From Anisakis pegreffii (Eukaryota; Nematoda; Chromadorea; Rhabditida; Anisakidae): a DNA stretch of 64,000 bases. The translations under genes were made by a program, and so were the position numbers. Location of the stretch: assembly GCA_035041965.1 (NCBI GenBank), contig JAPYMA010000341.1:180626-244625 (forward strand), written 5' to 3'. The notes under the pieces were generated by a model. The model was not told the origin of the DNA. It made no database searches and was given only the letters and a program-made list of their open reading frames with translations. Below are positions 39,601-53,500 of this stretch, piece after piece; position 1 is the stretch's first letter, and each line of letters begins with the position of its first letter.

Positions 39601-42600
39601 ACATCTAACAAGCAGCACATAACTGACGATTGTAAAACTTTCCAGCTGGCTTTTACGCTCAATAATAACAGAGACGAGCATCAGTGGATGCCCATCACAC
39701 GGATGATACTCACTCACCTTTATCTCGTCGAAAATCAGCAGCAGTTTGTTTATCAGTAACAATATCCACCAATCTCACCACATTCTTATGATTCAACTGT
39801 CGTAGAATCTTAATTTCACGTACTGCCGTGATTGGAAATCCTTCTTTTTCATTCTCGAGACGTACCTTCTTCAATGCCACTATTTCACCTTAAATACGCT
39901 TCTGTCAAATACTCTCATTCAACGAATCACCAATTATCATTTAGGGTTTGCATAAGTTTACAGTTGAAACTGTCAAAAATAATTCAGAATTATCTTTTGA
40001 AAGAAATCAACAAAATGTACAAAATGTCGAGTTCAAACAGTCAATTTCATCGCTGACACATATGAATTTTTGCACCTATAACGTGATTTACAAAAATCTG
40101 ATACTAAATTGTACAATACGTTTCCACATGCCTATTTCATGTCTAAGATTCAAGAAAACAAATATTACCATACGATGTGAACAGTTCACCACAGCTAAAC
40201 AAACAAAATACGTGTAATCATAATGGCAACAATTGAGACAAACCAGTATATTTATCGACTGCCTTATACACCTGACCATAAGTACCCTCACCAACTTGTG
40301 TTTTAATGTCATATTTCTCGACCGTTGAACAACCCCAATTTTCGGGATCCTCACGAAGTTTAAGACGTTTATTCAAAACACTGAAATTATATTCGATTAA
40401 TCAATTTTCCAACACCACTGAAACATTTTGCATGAACAAATGTTTGAATCAACAGTAATTCATAAATTATGAATCAACGTAATACTTTTTGCCATTTTAC
40501 ATAAATGCTATCAGAAACTCGAAAGAAATCACCGAATTTCATTTCTAGAGGCAAATTTCGCAAGCGTCAAACAATAAGCATAAGAAATACTGCGATCAGT
40601 ATCAGTTCGCTTTTCTTCTCATTTCCATCAATTCGAACGCAACCTATTCACCGCTGATAATTACGCGAAACACTCTCATCTGTGCAAAATATTGAATGCA
40701 TACCGATCAAAATTAGTGTAAAAAGTGACTGAAAGATACAAAAAAAAACGAACAGTGGACGACAGAAGGTTCGTTTTGGGTGTTGCGAAGTGCTGGCCGA
40801 TGGCTGTGTGGTGGACGATATTGTCGCCGATGAGGTCTTGTACGAGGACGAGGACACTGGTGGGGGTATGATGAGGGTCGACGGGGGTATAGTGGTGGTT
40901 GCAGGGGGTGGTACTGGGATTGGTATGGACGGAGGAGGTATGTTGGCTGGCATGGTGGGTAAGGGCGGTAGTTGTTGGTGCATTGATGTGGGGGGAGGGG
41001 GCTGGGGCATCGGTGCCGCTGGAGGCATCGCGGCCGGCAGAGGAGGCAACGGAGGAGGTGGAATTATTGGTTCGGGAGCTGATGGAGGAGGAGGTAAGGG
41101 TGGCGGTTGAGCGTAAGGTGGCGGTGGGATCGAATACGTCGAATACTGAAACGTTTCGAAAAGTTTTATGATCCGAATGAAATTCGTTTTAAGACTTTAT
41201 GTTGAATTCGTCCGTTTTCAGTTCATCGCTTAAGTTTGCTGAATGTTCTCAGTGCAGTTGGCGTCTTCGTTTGCAATATTTGAGCATTTAAAAATCACTA
41301 ATTTTCTCACAACTCAAATACAATCAAATATAACGAATACAACTTAATCATGAATATTTCACGCCTACAAATCATTCATTCAAAAGACACAAATCCGATA
41401 AGCCACAACTAAAATAAACGTATCCAAAAAGACCCACTTGACTTGGATATCCATACGGCGTATTATATGAAGACATGGCCGTCTGATAGGCCGTAGCGTC
41501 CATACTGATGGGTACGGGTACAGGAGGAGGCATATATGACGATGTTGGAGGCATTATTATACCGGTCGTTAGTGGCGGTGGAGGTGGCGGTGGCACAACG
41601 TGACCGGATGACATCTAAATTTCGATTCTTTTCGATTACTTTAACCTTATAACGAATGAAAATAAAATCAATACTAAATAAATTTTCTTTTAGAAAAGAT
41701 TTTTTCTCCAAAGAAAAAGAAAACAGTTGAAAAATTCGTTTAAAAAAGTATCTATTCACATTTAAAATTAAAAAGAAACTGCATTATTGAACATCTGTGC
41801 GATGTGTTTTAAATTTCTGCTGTTCAAAACTCTAAAAAAGCAAATTGCATTTTGAAGACTACAAACTGAAATGAATTAAGAATATGCAGAAGAGCACACG
41901 AACGAACCGCTGGTTGAGGAGTGCGAATCGACGACGAAGAGGACGTTTCAGTGGACGGTGACCTGCTTGGTGAGCGTCTTCGTTTGGACTTCTTCTTTGA
42001 AACTGAACGACTTCGGTGACGATGTTTACTCTTTCTTGATTTCTCTTTATCGATTCGCTTATCGTGATGTCGAGACATTATCTCGCCCAGCAATGAATGC
42101 TTCAATCGCAAACTGAAATTTCTTGCAGATTATCAACAGTGAATAATATTCACTCACTTTTCCTACTCACTCAATTCAATATTATTATTTCCAAACAGCA
42201 ATATCCGCTCATTTCAAGTCATCATTCAAATTATACAAATTTGGGAATCGATATCGAAATCTGTAAAAGAATTTTGCATATCGTAATACTTCAAGAGAAT
42301 ACGCCCAAATTTCAACGTGAATATATACCCAAAAACCACTCCAGTATGAGACAAAAGACATCTCAACCATCTGAAATATATTCGTACTAATGAAGGAATC
42401 ATTCAAACAAATCACTCACTCATTCATACTCCTAAACGACGGTGATGACGTGTCGGTGGATGACGTACTGGAACTCGAGGATCTGGATCTGCTGCGTCGA
42501 GCACGTCTCGAGTCTCGTTTATCGCCTCTCCTCGACGACTTACTCTCGCCACCTCCGCCACTCGAGCGCTGTGCCGTTCGATGCATTCGCTTCAGTGCAG

Positions 42601-43996
42601 TGCTGCTGCCACTTCCGTAGAACGATGATGACCCTCTACAAGTGTTCAGTTGATCACTTCTCTCGCTTGCTTTCATATGAGTCATTTCTTGATCATATCA
42701 ATCAAGCAATAACTCAACCTGTTCGATGGCCTTCGACTCGACGAAGACGACGACACATTATTGTCTCTTCTCGAATCCGATCGTCGATGGTCATTCGATC
42801 TGCGTTCATAATCACGATTCTTCACATTTGACGGTGTCTGAGAACGTTTCCTCTTACGTTGACGGGAAGTGGAACGAGAACGCGAGCGTGACCGAGATCG
42901 CCTTTAAATTTCCGGATTATTACCAAAACTCGATCAATACGGCTGAATCATTCATTCATTTGCTGCCACAACACAATCCTCATTTGAACACTCCTCAACA
43001 ATGCGCACATTTCTTTCTATTAATACTAAAGTCGCTCAACCGAGCAATTACATTCCATTCCAGCCATCATTACACTTCACAATGAAAAAGTTAACATCAT
43101 TCGCAAGTAATCACATTTTATGCTATGAATTTGCGTTGTTAATACCACATAATACCTCATAAAATCTGTCTTTCATAAGCTGACTGACTGCTAGTGAACG
43201 CTTTCATTTCATGTTCCAATTCATTCAGATCCGAATCGAGCGGATATCGCTATCCTATCAAACAGCCTCTTGCTCACTACGCATGTGCAAGAATACGGTC
43301 TCCTTCGCAAAAACCATCGAATCGTTGACGAGTAGTTGCAAATCAGTTGAAGAGAGTGTTGAGGTGTCGATAAAACAGCTACGATTAAGTGAATCTATTC
43401 GAGATAGCAAAACAATGCAACCTGTTATGTGTCGGCGGAGGTGTCAATGAGGAATGCGATCGCTTGCGTTTTTTACTCGATGAATCACGAACACTGGATC
43501 GTTTCTTGTGCGATGTGGATGCAGATCGATGCGGGCGTGGTGGAGACTGCGATGGCGACTGGTCGTGGTTATCACTGCTACTTGACGCTGGCGATCGACA
43601 TACTTCTGCAATTGTTGTTTTTTGCTGTTTTTACATACAATGATGATAGGAAGAATAACAACAGTATTAGAATTATATGTTTGTTTGAAAAACTCGATGA
43701 ATTAATTCCGATGCGAAAACTGCGCTAAATTCCAAATGCCAAATTTTTGCTACATACCAAATTCATTCATTTCATTTCATTCCTATCTCTTCTACTAAAA
43801 AGTTTTGAAAGTCTTCGAATAACGTTCAACTCCGTAGTCCGACTGAAGCGTCATGTAAAGTTTACCAACTTATCATTATGCTAAAAAGATTACATGAAAC
43901 CAAAAACCAATCAAATAACAAACGTTTCGATGACGATGACGATTTGCCGTTCAATTTTTCACCGTTTGTTATGACTGCTGCCTCATTGTAGACCAT
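33640..43996 (-). CDS. CDK12: cyclin-dependent kinase 12/13 (RNA polymerase II CTD kinase)
   Basis: My model has 17 exons on minus with all phases consistent: 43924-43996, 43422-43605, 42719-42901, 42420-42635, 41908-42112, 41438-41614, 40740-41145, 40652-40679, 40244-40380, 39718-39888, 39037-39385, 38769-38963, 38271-38460, 37767-37880, 37451-37565, 36664-37041 and 33640-33890; about 1123 residues. The N-terminus is Ser/Arg-rich (nuclear-speckle type), then strongly Pro-rich. The kinase domain (about residues 505-800) shows [16 protein letters not shown], a PITAVRE cyclin helix, [13 protein letters not shown], the T-loop [20 protein letters not shown] and the CDK12-type end [15 protein letters not shown]. 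The family binds cyclin K and phosphorylates the RNA polymerase II tail. The long Ser/Pro-rich tail is joined by phase logic only. Exons 1, 7-8 and the last are the least certain. Confidence 0.92.
33891..36663 (-). other. long last intron of CDK12 model
   Basis: If the terminal exon belongs to CDK12, this 2.8-kb intron (donor GAGA|GTGGGT, acceptor TTTCAG) is by far its longest. It contains the ATAATCAAA minisatellite. A plus-strand frame at 35423-35632 was seen but has no support. Confidence 0.5.
34157..34320. repeat. degenerate tandem repeat of ATAATCAAA units
   Basis: About a dozen imperfect copies of ATAATCAAA or TATAATCAA follow each other, inside the last intron of the CDK12 model. It is an AT-rich minisatellite with no coding potential. 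Confidence 0.8.
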
Positions 43997-44224
43997 TGTT
44001 TAACGCATATCACAATATTCAATTAATTATTAATAAATCGTGTATTACTCTCAGTCGAATCACTTCAACTGCAACCAAATTACTCGCATCAGTGACTGAC
44101 GTCAATGTCGAATCGTTTCATTCGAAAAAATATCTCGTTTATCACGCCACGTACACAACACAACAAAAACATAACACTCACTTCGAATCGGATTATTGCG
44201 GAATTAAATAATTTATGCGCAGCA

Positions 44225-44265
44225 ATAAAATAATAATGATAATAATAATAATATTATTATTACTA
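44225..44265. repeat. AAT/ATT self-complementary microsatellite
   Basis: An AAT run switches to an ATT run, forming a perfect palindrome (AATAATAATA / TATTATTATT) able to fold back. It lies about 230 bp upstream of the CDK12 ATG on the transcribed side. Confidence 0.8.
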
Positions 44266-47102
44266 ATTCATCGCATAATCATTCCTCTGTTCGCCAGCAA
44301 TTGTCTATTAAACATAAGTAAAATCTAATAAAACAACGATATTAGTTAAATGCGGCGCATGAAGTTTCTTGTACAGCAGCGACATCATCATAATTTTTAA
44401 CATCAGTGGCACTTACGCCAAAGCGTCTGGTTGATTACCTTTCCCGACTTCATCCTCCTAACAGAGATAATATCATCCTACTTATAGTACCACAATGTTA
44501 CTATCACTTCGATAATGAATAACTGTATTTCTCAAGTTAACCGAAAAAATGCCAAAATTATTCATGATTCAGGAATGAAACGATCATGATTTATGTGAAG
44601 TTATACGGAATGATGAGTGAAAGTCGTGAACGGCATTGTAATATGATCTAATATTACAAAGCGATTGGAACATTCAACTATCCTTACAGGCTTCGAGAAG
44701 AAATCACATCACGATTTTTTTTTCGGTTCCTCACGCAGCGATTATTCTTTGGTATAATTTTAAGGCGAAGACTTTTACGTGTGAATGACGAAAGAGGATT
44801 AGTAAATTAACAAAAAACTTAATCATACGTCAATAAGCTAAGAAAAATATGAGGATCTAGTGTGAAAGAAATGAAGTTGTTGCATATTTAACGGCACAAT
44901 TCGTGCACACAACAACGTCACTCGAACGATTCAGTGAATAATTGACGTTAGACTATGGATATTCCTCGAATCTTCATCAAACATTGACACGTCACTCATT
45001 CACTTCTTTTCAAAACAAAACCCAATCAATTAATCACATTAATGCACATTCACGGCTTTTCAAAGTAAAATTTATTGCTGCAATTCACATCCCAATAAAG
45101 GACTTTTGGGCGCAATTCAATGAAACCAACAACTTTAGCAAACATCGAGATTTATGATGCACTAATGTATGAAGTCATCAAGAAGTTCAATCAGCTATTA
45201 AGAATTCAAAAACGAACGATACAAAAACGTAATACTGTTTTAAAAATGTGACATAATCATTTGGGAATGGATTCTTCAGACTGTAATTAATATCGGTTCT
45301 GATAAGTAAACTATTAAAAAAAAACCGGATAATCCAAAGAGAATAAACAGAAAATAGCGATGGGTAAACGATAGCAGTAACGAGTATTGATCGCAGTGTC
45401 GAAATCAAAACTGTTAAAGTGTTCGAGCGTTGAATGTATCATAATTAATTTGTGTATTCCACTTAAGTTTTACGATATTCAATGCGGGCTTATTTTCGGG
45501 GAAATGTGCCATATTGTAACAAATGAACAAAGCAAACAATCGATGTCGCAGATCGATTCGAAAAGTTTTAAACGCGTGATCCAATCCACAAGTAACAACA
45601 GCAATAACCAAACGTAAACAACGATTAATATGAAGTACGCAAAAATAACACTACTCGACAGAGTATTTAAAGACAAACTCGCAATGATAACAGTTGCTAT
45701 TGTCAACGAATTATTTGTTAAAATAAATTCGTGAGAAAAAATTTTATTTTAGCTGACTACGAATTGAAATTCGAAATTTTTCCAAAGAAACGATACGAAT
45801 ACAAATGTAGAAAACGGAAAGATTAGAAATATCTCACGAATGATCAAAAAATCTTATTCTGATATTTCAATTTTTTCAAAAAACTTTCAACATTTCAAAA
45901 CATAATTTCAAGTGCTTTCCCAGAGTCGCACCTTTGTGATAGGATAGGATTCACAAAGCAAAAATGTGGGAAAAGAAGACTGATCTGCTTCTGAAGATAC
46001 AGTTTTTGAACGAAGAAATATTCTATTCATTGAAATCATATAAATAATGTTGACGGCTGTCCTTCAGGAATCGAACTGACAAACTGCGATTATTTCAATA
46101 TATGTTTACAAATAGTTAGAATATGATCGTAACCACATAAATCAGTCAAAATTTGATCAATAATCTTCAAAAAGACTGCTGCTGCTAAACTTTTCAAAAC
46201 AAAAAATCAATGACTATGAAATTTTGTGATTGTGACAGAAACGCATGAATAGTAATCAACAAAAAAAAGAGAGTAACTGGCTCACAGCGTCTTTCTGAAC
46301 CTGTTCCAAAGATACAGCAAAAAACTGATCAATGAATTAATGCAAAGAAATAGATGACTCAAAAAAGGAACATTCCACGCCTTTGCATACAAATCGGATG
46401 AATCAAGACAGACAAAGTATTTTAGCAGAAGAAACGAACATGAACTAACAAAAATATTACACACACACACATCACTAAATGTGGTGGTGTTTATATCAGA
46501 GGCATACCATCCGTCGTGATATCATCAAAATAAACAAATAAATAACAAATAATAAACAAATTCATTGTTCCTGTTCAATGTTCATGCAAAGCATTACAGT
46601 CAGAACAATTATTTTCAGTCTATCGTTCGTTCAGATGTTTATCAAAACACATTGCAATCCCACGAAACAAACGCTCCTTTTCGGCTCATAGCAAATGAAT
46701 ACTGCAGCGCTTCGAAACTGTCAACAAATTATTTATTTATGATGGACTGCACTAGTTTCAATAGAACAACCCGTCCGCAAACTCGCAGCGTTCAATGTCT
46801 AATCAAAACCTATAACGCAGTGTGTCGTAATTCGAGTTTGCAAACTATGGTTTCCATTTAAGCATCGAGATGGAGTATGTCTGACAGATAGAATAACAAC
46901 AGCTCATCTTTTTATGATTCAAGTTGAATTTTTTTGGATGCGCAGACAATTCATCCGACAAAAAAATGGCCGAGAAAATAAACATTCACAAAAACGAGAC
47001 ATCACTTATGATTGGTGAGTGTATGAATATTGTGACAGAATAGATAAGTTCGAATTCGATTTTTGAAAAATCGATCCAAATGAACGACTTTTACTTAACT
47101 CT

Positions 47103-47136
47103 GATAATAATAATAATAACAATAATAATAATAATC
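47103..47136. repeat. AAT microsatellite
   Basis: A simple AAT trinucleotide run with one AAC interruption. Confidence 0.8.
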
Positions 47137-49154
47137 GTAATATTAGTATCACTGAATATCAATAGTAATGACACGACATACACACATTGCACAAATGATA
47201 TGTTCGCCGAGATGATAAGACAATCAGGATGGTTGAAATCAAAATGTTATCAATAAACGACCAATGATCTCACGAACAAGGAAACACGTGAAAAGGTCAT
47301 CCATGGAATGATAATCAACGTAAACAGTAATGACTAAAAACTGGTTTAGTAGGAGAATGTACGAAATTAGAATATTTTATCAATTGGAAAATGAATTCTA
47401 AATTAAGCGAACGGATCAATAGTGCAGACATAAAGTTACGACTGAATCAGACCGCTTTCAAAGACGGAATATCTATGGCCAATGAATACGCACAACATGA
47501 TACGCTACATTACCAGATGGTTTCATTTAAAGCAGTTTAAAATGTGTTTCCGTTATATGAAGAAAACAAATTTCTTATGGTACACTTGCAAAGCAACTGA
47601 TATGTTGAATGAGTTCAGTTGCGATGGATGTACAATGAACGAAGGAAATACGAGAGTGAATGACACTTTTTTGATTCAACAAATGTAGAAATATGCTTAA
47701 ATCAGTCATTCAGCGAGTGAAACACCAAAGGATTCTTTGATTTCAGAGAATTCATTTGAAACGAATGCTGATCAAGTGAAGTTCCGATGTTCTTTTCGGC
47801 TACGGAACATTACATGAAGGAATGAAATGACGTCGATCAAATGAGACGAAAAATTTCTGAAAACTCAATAGCAGTGAATCGTTTTCATAGACTGGTTAAA
47901 GTCACTCGGATTTTTCAACACATAAAGGCGACGCACTGAAAATCAAAGTGCTTTAGCTTGATGGAATGAATTTAGTGAGTTATTATAGTGGCAAAATCAA
48001 TTTTTCAAATCAACAGATTTAAGTTGATGTTGCAAAATGAATCGAATTGAATCTGACAATTGATATGTTTCGAATATATAGTGAACGAATGAAGACGATA
48101 AAATAAACGAATAAACCATGATCGTGTCTAGTTGTAGTCAGAAGTGAACGAATCGGTTATGTGTTCAGAAACGAAACGAAAAATATTTTAGACGAAGTTG
48201 TTCAGAACAACGAATGATGTTTTTAACAGTTGCACTTCGTCAATGCTGAGAAAACCTTGGACAAAACACATTCATGAGCTATAAATGATTTCGAAATAAT
48301 TGCTCTTTCAGATATTTCGAGCCAGGCAAGCATTATGGTCATTGAAGTGGCAGAACAATAGATGAGCAAGAGTGTTGCCGATGCGAAACGTTCACATTTA
48401 TTTGCTTACACAAATCGATAAATGCCATTTTCGAATGATACGTGGAAACATAAAGGTTTTCACTGCCTTTACATTGTCGCTAGAAATAGCTATCAATTAC
48501 ATAAGAAGACGATGCTGCATTACATAAGGTAGTTCAGTGGTGATTATTACTCGAAAGACGAGTAAACTGTCCGGAACTTTTATCAGGAAAAAGCAGAAAC
48601 GGAGACGCCAAAAGACAGATACAAAGATGAGCGCATGCGTTCTGGTAGTAATTTTTGCGATTATGCATGCATTAATAAAACTAGAAAACAATAATATGGT
48701 ACCTTTGTGCATGATTAGAATCGATGATTTGCTGAGATAGTCAGCCAGAATTTTCTTTTTGAAGAACAACTAAATGCAGATTTTTAACACATGCGAACAA
48801 ATAGAATAGGTCTTTTGACGCAAAAATTTCCTCTCCTTCATAATTTCATTATTACTTTTAGACGTCGAAAGTATTTTTACGTATACTCGACCAAAGTATA
48901 CACATCTGACCAAAAAGGCTGGCGCAAACACCATAAATGACTCAATTTCTTTGGAGATCACCGGGGAAGCAATGTATGCTCAGACAGGGCCAAGCAACTT
49001 AACCACACGTTAGCGCACCACACAAAAACCTTTCCAATGGCTACCCATCCGATAATTTTACACGGATCCTTTGACTCATCAATAAGATGAACTCTAAAAA
49101 CTGAACTCACTCTCCCACTCACTCACCACCAACTAGCCCCTGAATGCAGAACAA

Positions 49155-49352
49155 ATGGCTCGATCTGGTAGAAAATCCGCGAATCCCCCGCAATCCCCAA
49201 CCAGTCAAACGACCGCCACCCATTCCCCCACTATTCCCTCAACTCCCCCCTCCCAACTTCGTCAACTAATCCTCAACCTCAACCACGATGTAATCGTTAA
49301 TGCCATACAAAAACGCATCGCAATACGCAGCGCAATTGCAGTCGTCAAATAA
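49155..49352 (+). CDS. short ORF, possible small protein, left copy
   Basis: An ATG-started frame of 65 codons has a Ser/Pro/Thr-rich first half and a more ordered end (LILNLNHDVIVNAIQKRIAI). The mirror copy at 63508-63705 differs at three residues (Ala/Thr, Arg/Pro, His/Gln), and all three differences that I see change the amino acid. That is a poor sign for a conserved protein, given one change in all 566 residues of ESS2. No family recognised. It could be a first exon or non-coding. Confidence 0.2.
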   Translation: MARSGRKSANPPQSPTSQTTATHSPTIPSTPPSQLRQLILNLNHDVIVNAIQKRIAIRSAIAVVK

Positions 49353-50527
49353 CATCGTATACCCGTTTACGCTTGAAGCACCATTACTTTCAATTGCTCC
49401 GATCTTTGCAGCAGAAATCAAATTGCATCGGATTACGAATTTGATTCATTCAACACAAAATTTTCCAGATAATTGGATAATAGATATAAGCCGGATCATA
49501 GCCTGGCTCAGGCTCACAAAATTAATCATATTGGTACACCACTCGATTCCGAGCAAAACTTTCTCGTTCGCGGAGGAAACTTTTGCATGAAACCGAGTGG
49601 TGTACCAATATCACAAATTTTTCCGTAAAACACCAATTTGAAACATTAATGGAAATATCAAAAAATTGAGATTGCGTAACTCAATGATGTACACTACCGT
49701 GGAAGAAATTCAAACCACAATATTTGACGCAGAGTATTGCCGAAGGAAGTAGCGCATCAACACGCAAAATTCATTAAAAAACCATTATCAATGTCTCGGC
49801 GTTTGACACTACCATCAGAACCGTTTCCACAATACGAACGGTCGGTCAATTCATCGAATGAATGACTGAATTAATATTGCATACGTACTCGTCGTCTTAA
49901 AGAATGAACCAACCGAATGTTTATTAGAGTCGAAGTAATTTTTCGTATTAAAATCATTATTTATTGAATACAATTTACATCATAGTCAATCAATTCAACC
50001 CAACAAAAGTTATAACCGCATATTTTAAACAAAAAATGTCGAAATCGCAGGTACGTAAGGTAACCGTAAATAACAAAAACCGAAAAAAATAAACCGTAGG
50101 TAACGATAAGCTGTACAACTGGAACTTGTCAAACAACAGTATTAACTGAACAATCATCGTTTAAATTGCTTCAAGCAACATCACAATACAAATGTTACAG
50201 TCACTGCTTCTTGACATTTTAAAATTCAAAACAAAATCAATTTCCACAACCGATGTCTTTCATTCAATATGAACATTTACGAATGAGCTTTTGCAATTCA
50301 TTCGAATCTGACGACGCATCAACATGTAAATAATCGCGAATGATTTCAGATGCGTTCCAATCAATCAATTTCATTTTTGTTTTATCATTCACAAACATTA
50401 AAATTCTCTCCACTCGAATCACACATTATATACAAAAATAAACATCTCCAAACAACACGTAAAAATAGGTAATCATATTTCCATAACCATATATTTGTTA
50501 TTTTTTACAAAAAACAAACGAATGAAA
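49353..50527. other. palindrome left arm, 3' flank of ESS2 copy 1
   Basis: Apart from the hairpin element at 49528-49611, nothing coding is supported here. A minus-strand AATAAA-type signal near 49960 would suit ESS2 polyadenylation (the mirror signal is at about 62895 on plus). Confidence 0.4.
49528..49611. mobile_element. MITE-like hairpin element, left arm copy
   Basis: Two perfect 18-bp inverted repeats (ATATTGGTACACCACTCG and its complement) bound an 84-bp unit. The inner part is also partly self-complementary (GCAAAA/TTTTGC), so the whole could fold as one long hairpin. No coding capacity. It could be a miniature inverted-repeat transposon or a structured element. The mirror copy differs by several adjacent bases inside the loop. 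Confidence 0.55.
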
Positions 50528-53500
50528 TCAAAAGAAATCCACAGCTGAAGGTCGACTCTTTCCTTCTGTTTCTGGTTCTGAAGATTGCTTCTGTTGTTGA
50601 GTTGTGGATGTAACAGCGAAATTGAGTAAATTATCCGTTATTGAATTATCTGTGATCAACGGACTTGACGACTGAACATCACGACGCGAAGTTGACGGTG
50701 CTTTGCGTAGAACCAACGACGATGAAGGCGTGTGCAAAGTGGATAAAGGAGTCGACGGTGTTCTGAAAATTATTTCGATCAATTCACGACATAACTTTCA
50801 CTTGCCCACAAAGAAATACTGAAATACTTATCGCACATTTATATTATCAAATTTGGATAACGCTTTAAAGTCAGGAAAAGACCGATAAATTCTTAAACAG
50901 ACTGCGAAAATTCAAAAAATAATGAGCAGAGCTGGATAAAATTCGAAGACAGATTACAAAGGAGGATAAGAAGCAGAGCAGGATAGTGTCAACAACAATT
51001 AGATCAAAATTAGCAATAAGATTTCCGCAGAAACCTGGATATCGCCTAAAAAAACGTATTGATTTTAAGAATATTCCAAAATATACCTTGTTGGTGACGG
51101 TGTATAACTGGCTTTGAGAGCCTTGTCTGAATTGAGTCGTATTCCAAGTCCCTTCGTCGCAAGACGCATTGCTGCAGGTGACATCGACAACAGGCGATCA
51201 GTGCTGTGTGTCGATCCGAATCGAGGTGTCCTCCTCAAATTAAACAAACCGTCAAAAATGTGATCAAAGCAATGTATTCACAACAAGTGGCAGAATCAAA
51301 CACAAATCAGCACCAAAAACTTACGCATGTTTTTCAATTTGTCGTATGGCTGCCTTTCTCTTATCACGATATCGTTTCGCTATTGTTTCGGTCATTTCTT
51401 GCGCAATCTTCTCTCGGATCGGTACCTCAGGTATCTAAATTTCATTCAGTCACATTTCATTTAAAAAATTCAACTGCACGCATCTTAAGCATATTTGCAT
51501 GCAACTATTCCAAAATTTGACCGATGAAACATAAAATCATGCATCATCAGCTTACCATTAATTTACAAGAGATAGTAGAAGAGTTTTTTTTAAATAAACG
51601 TTCTTCAATCGCAATCAGAAACACATTTTTGCGATTAAAAAATAACATTACAAAATGAAGGCTTCCCATGATGACAGAATTCAAAAGACTAACCTTAAAA
51701 GTGGGAGCATTACCGTCAGCTCCAGTCATTGGCATGTCAGATGCATCCAGTCGGAATGGCGTCCCTTCAATCTCACCCCAAGTCATGAATGGAGAATCGT
51801 CTACTCCTGAAAAAAACGCTATCAGATGTTGCATTCTCTGGAATAAACCACTGCTTTTCCAATCCAATTCAAAATGATTCGTTTTGTGATTTTTATCACA
51901 ATATCAATTTCTCCAACTGCACTCGAACTGAAATCGAAACCAACTCAACTCAAACACGATGAAAAATATCACATTAAAAATCCACAGTTAAAATTACTCT
52001 GATGAACAATCTCACTACTACTGTCATTAATACCATCAGTATTACTATCACTGATGCAAACAATTAAATACCAGGTGCAGGTGACGGTGTAACGACAAGA
52101 TCGAAATCGCCGTGTTTTCCTTGATTAATTTCTTGACCACTAATATCCACTTTTCCGGGCTGATTCGACGAACTCAGTATTGACGCGCGTTGCATTGAAT
52201 TCTGAAGTTGACTATATGATTTCTGCACTCAATCCATCGTATTCTCCACTGATCAATTGTGATTTTTTGAGAAACAGTTCGTACTCCATTAAAAATACCA
52301 AAAAAAGTATCAAAGCAAATGGGAAAACGAAAAAATTTGCTGCACGCAAATTCACATACTGGACGAGAATGCGGGTATGCATCCTCGGTGAATCGAGTCG
52401 CTTGTTTATTGATCTGTCGTTGATTCATCTTTTGTCTCTCGAAATGCTCTTGCATGGTCAACGGCTTCTCTTCGATGTCGAACAGCACCGCATTTCGTGC
52501 TTGATACGTCCAATTATCCAACTCTTTTGGTCTCGCTGAAATTATTCGCATTCAATCTCCGCATCGATCAACAATTTCCCAAACATTTCCCAATTTGCTC
52601 GCAATTCATCACTGCGCTTTCAAATGCAATTTTTCCACCGATATCTGCAGCAAAACTCCGAATTCAACTGAAAACCTCTCAATTTTCCCTCACTAACCTT
52701 CACTCGCCCCAGGTGCAATCGCAATCATCAGTTGTTCATCGGCCGCTTTGAGTGGTTCGTTTGTGCCTCGGGTCACCATTTTCTGATTGTGCTTCTCTTC
52801 GGCCTCATACATCCACGCATTCCGCAATCGTTCCTTCCTAGCGTTCATCTCAGTCAACTCGTCAAACGATGCGTTATCCTCACTCGTAAACTTATTCAAA
52901 TACGAATCGATCGTCAACGCATCTTCATCGTTTTTCTTCTTCTTTCTACTCACCTGAAATTCGTCCAATATCAATTCATTTGAATTCAATAATCACGACT
53001 ACGTGTTCAAATCACTCACCACTATCAACAAATATTCAAACTGATTACTCACTCTTTACATATCACTTTCCAACCGTTCCTACTGAACACTCATACACTA
53101 ACAATAATCAAATTGAATCAGAGCTCCTAAGCAACAACGGAAGAGGAGAAAATTTGCACGAATTCGCTCATTGAAAATGTTTCATATCAATGAAAAGTAG
53201 AGAAAATCTTTCAAAATACCACTAAAAATGTGAAATTATGTGAAATGAAATGAATGATACAAATCAGAAATATATAAAATACCTCATTATCGCCCATTCG
53301 ATTACAAAGATCACTTCGTTGTGAGTCGGTGATCGTTTCAGGTCTACTCTGTTGTGCACCAGCAGGTCCTGGCGTTTCACCATCCAACTCGTCTCCGTGC
53401 TCGTCGAATTCCTCTTCGTCCGCGTCAAACACCTTCGGCGTTCGTCGGGCAGTCATCGGAGAGGTGCGTCGATCGGTGGTTCTCTTCATGCTGTATCGCA

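Larger units (their letters stand above)
43997..48918. other. non-coding stretch between CDK12 and the palindrome
   Basis: This includes the CDK12 promoter side (first exon ATG at 43996, transcription leftward) and then AT-rich DNA without supported exons. Microsatellites: a self-complementary AAT/ATT run at about 44225-44265, an AC run at about 46459-46470 and an AAT run at about 47103-47136. The short open frames look like chance. Confidence 0.45.

Noticed and set aside
40790..41171. Gly/Val-rich plus-strand frames
   Set aside because: Antisense shadow of the Pro-rich CDK12 exon.
49300..49590. 96-codon frame in the palindrome arm (mirror 63270-63560)
   Set aside because: No ATG logic or homology, overlaps the hairpin element, and several codons differ between arms in an unconstrained way.
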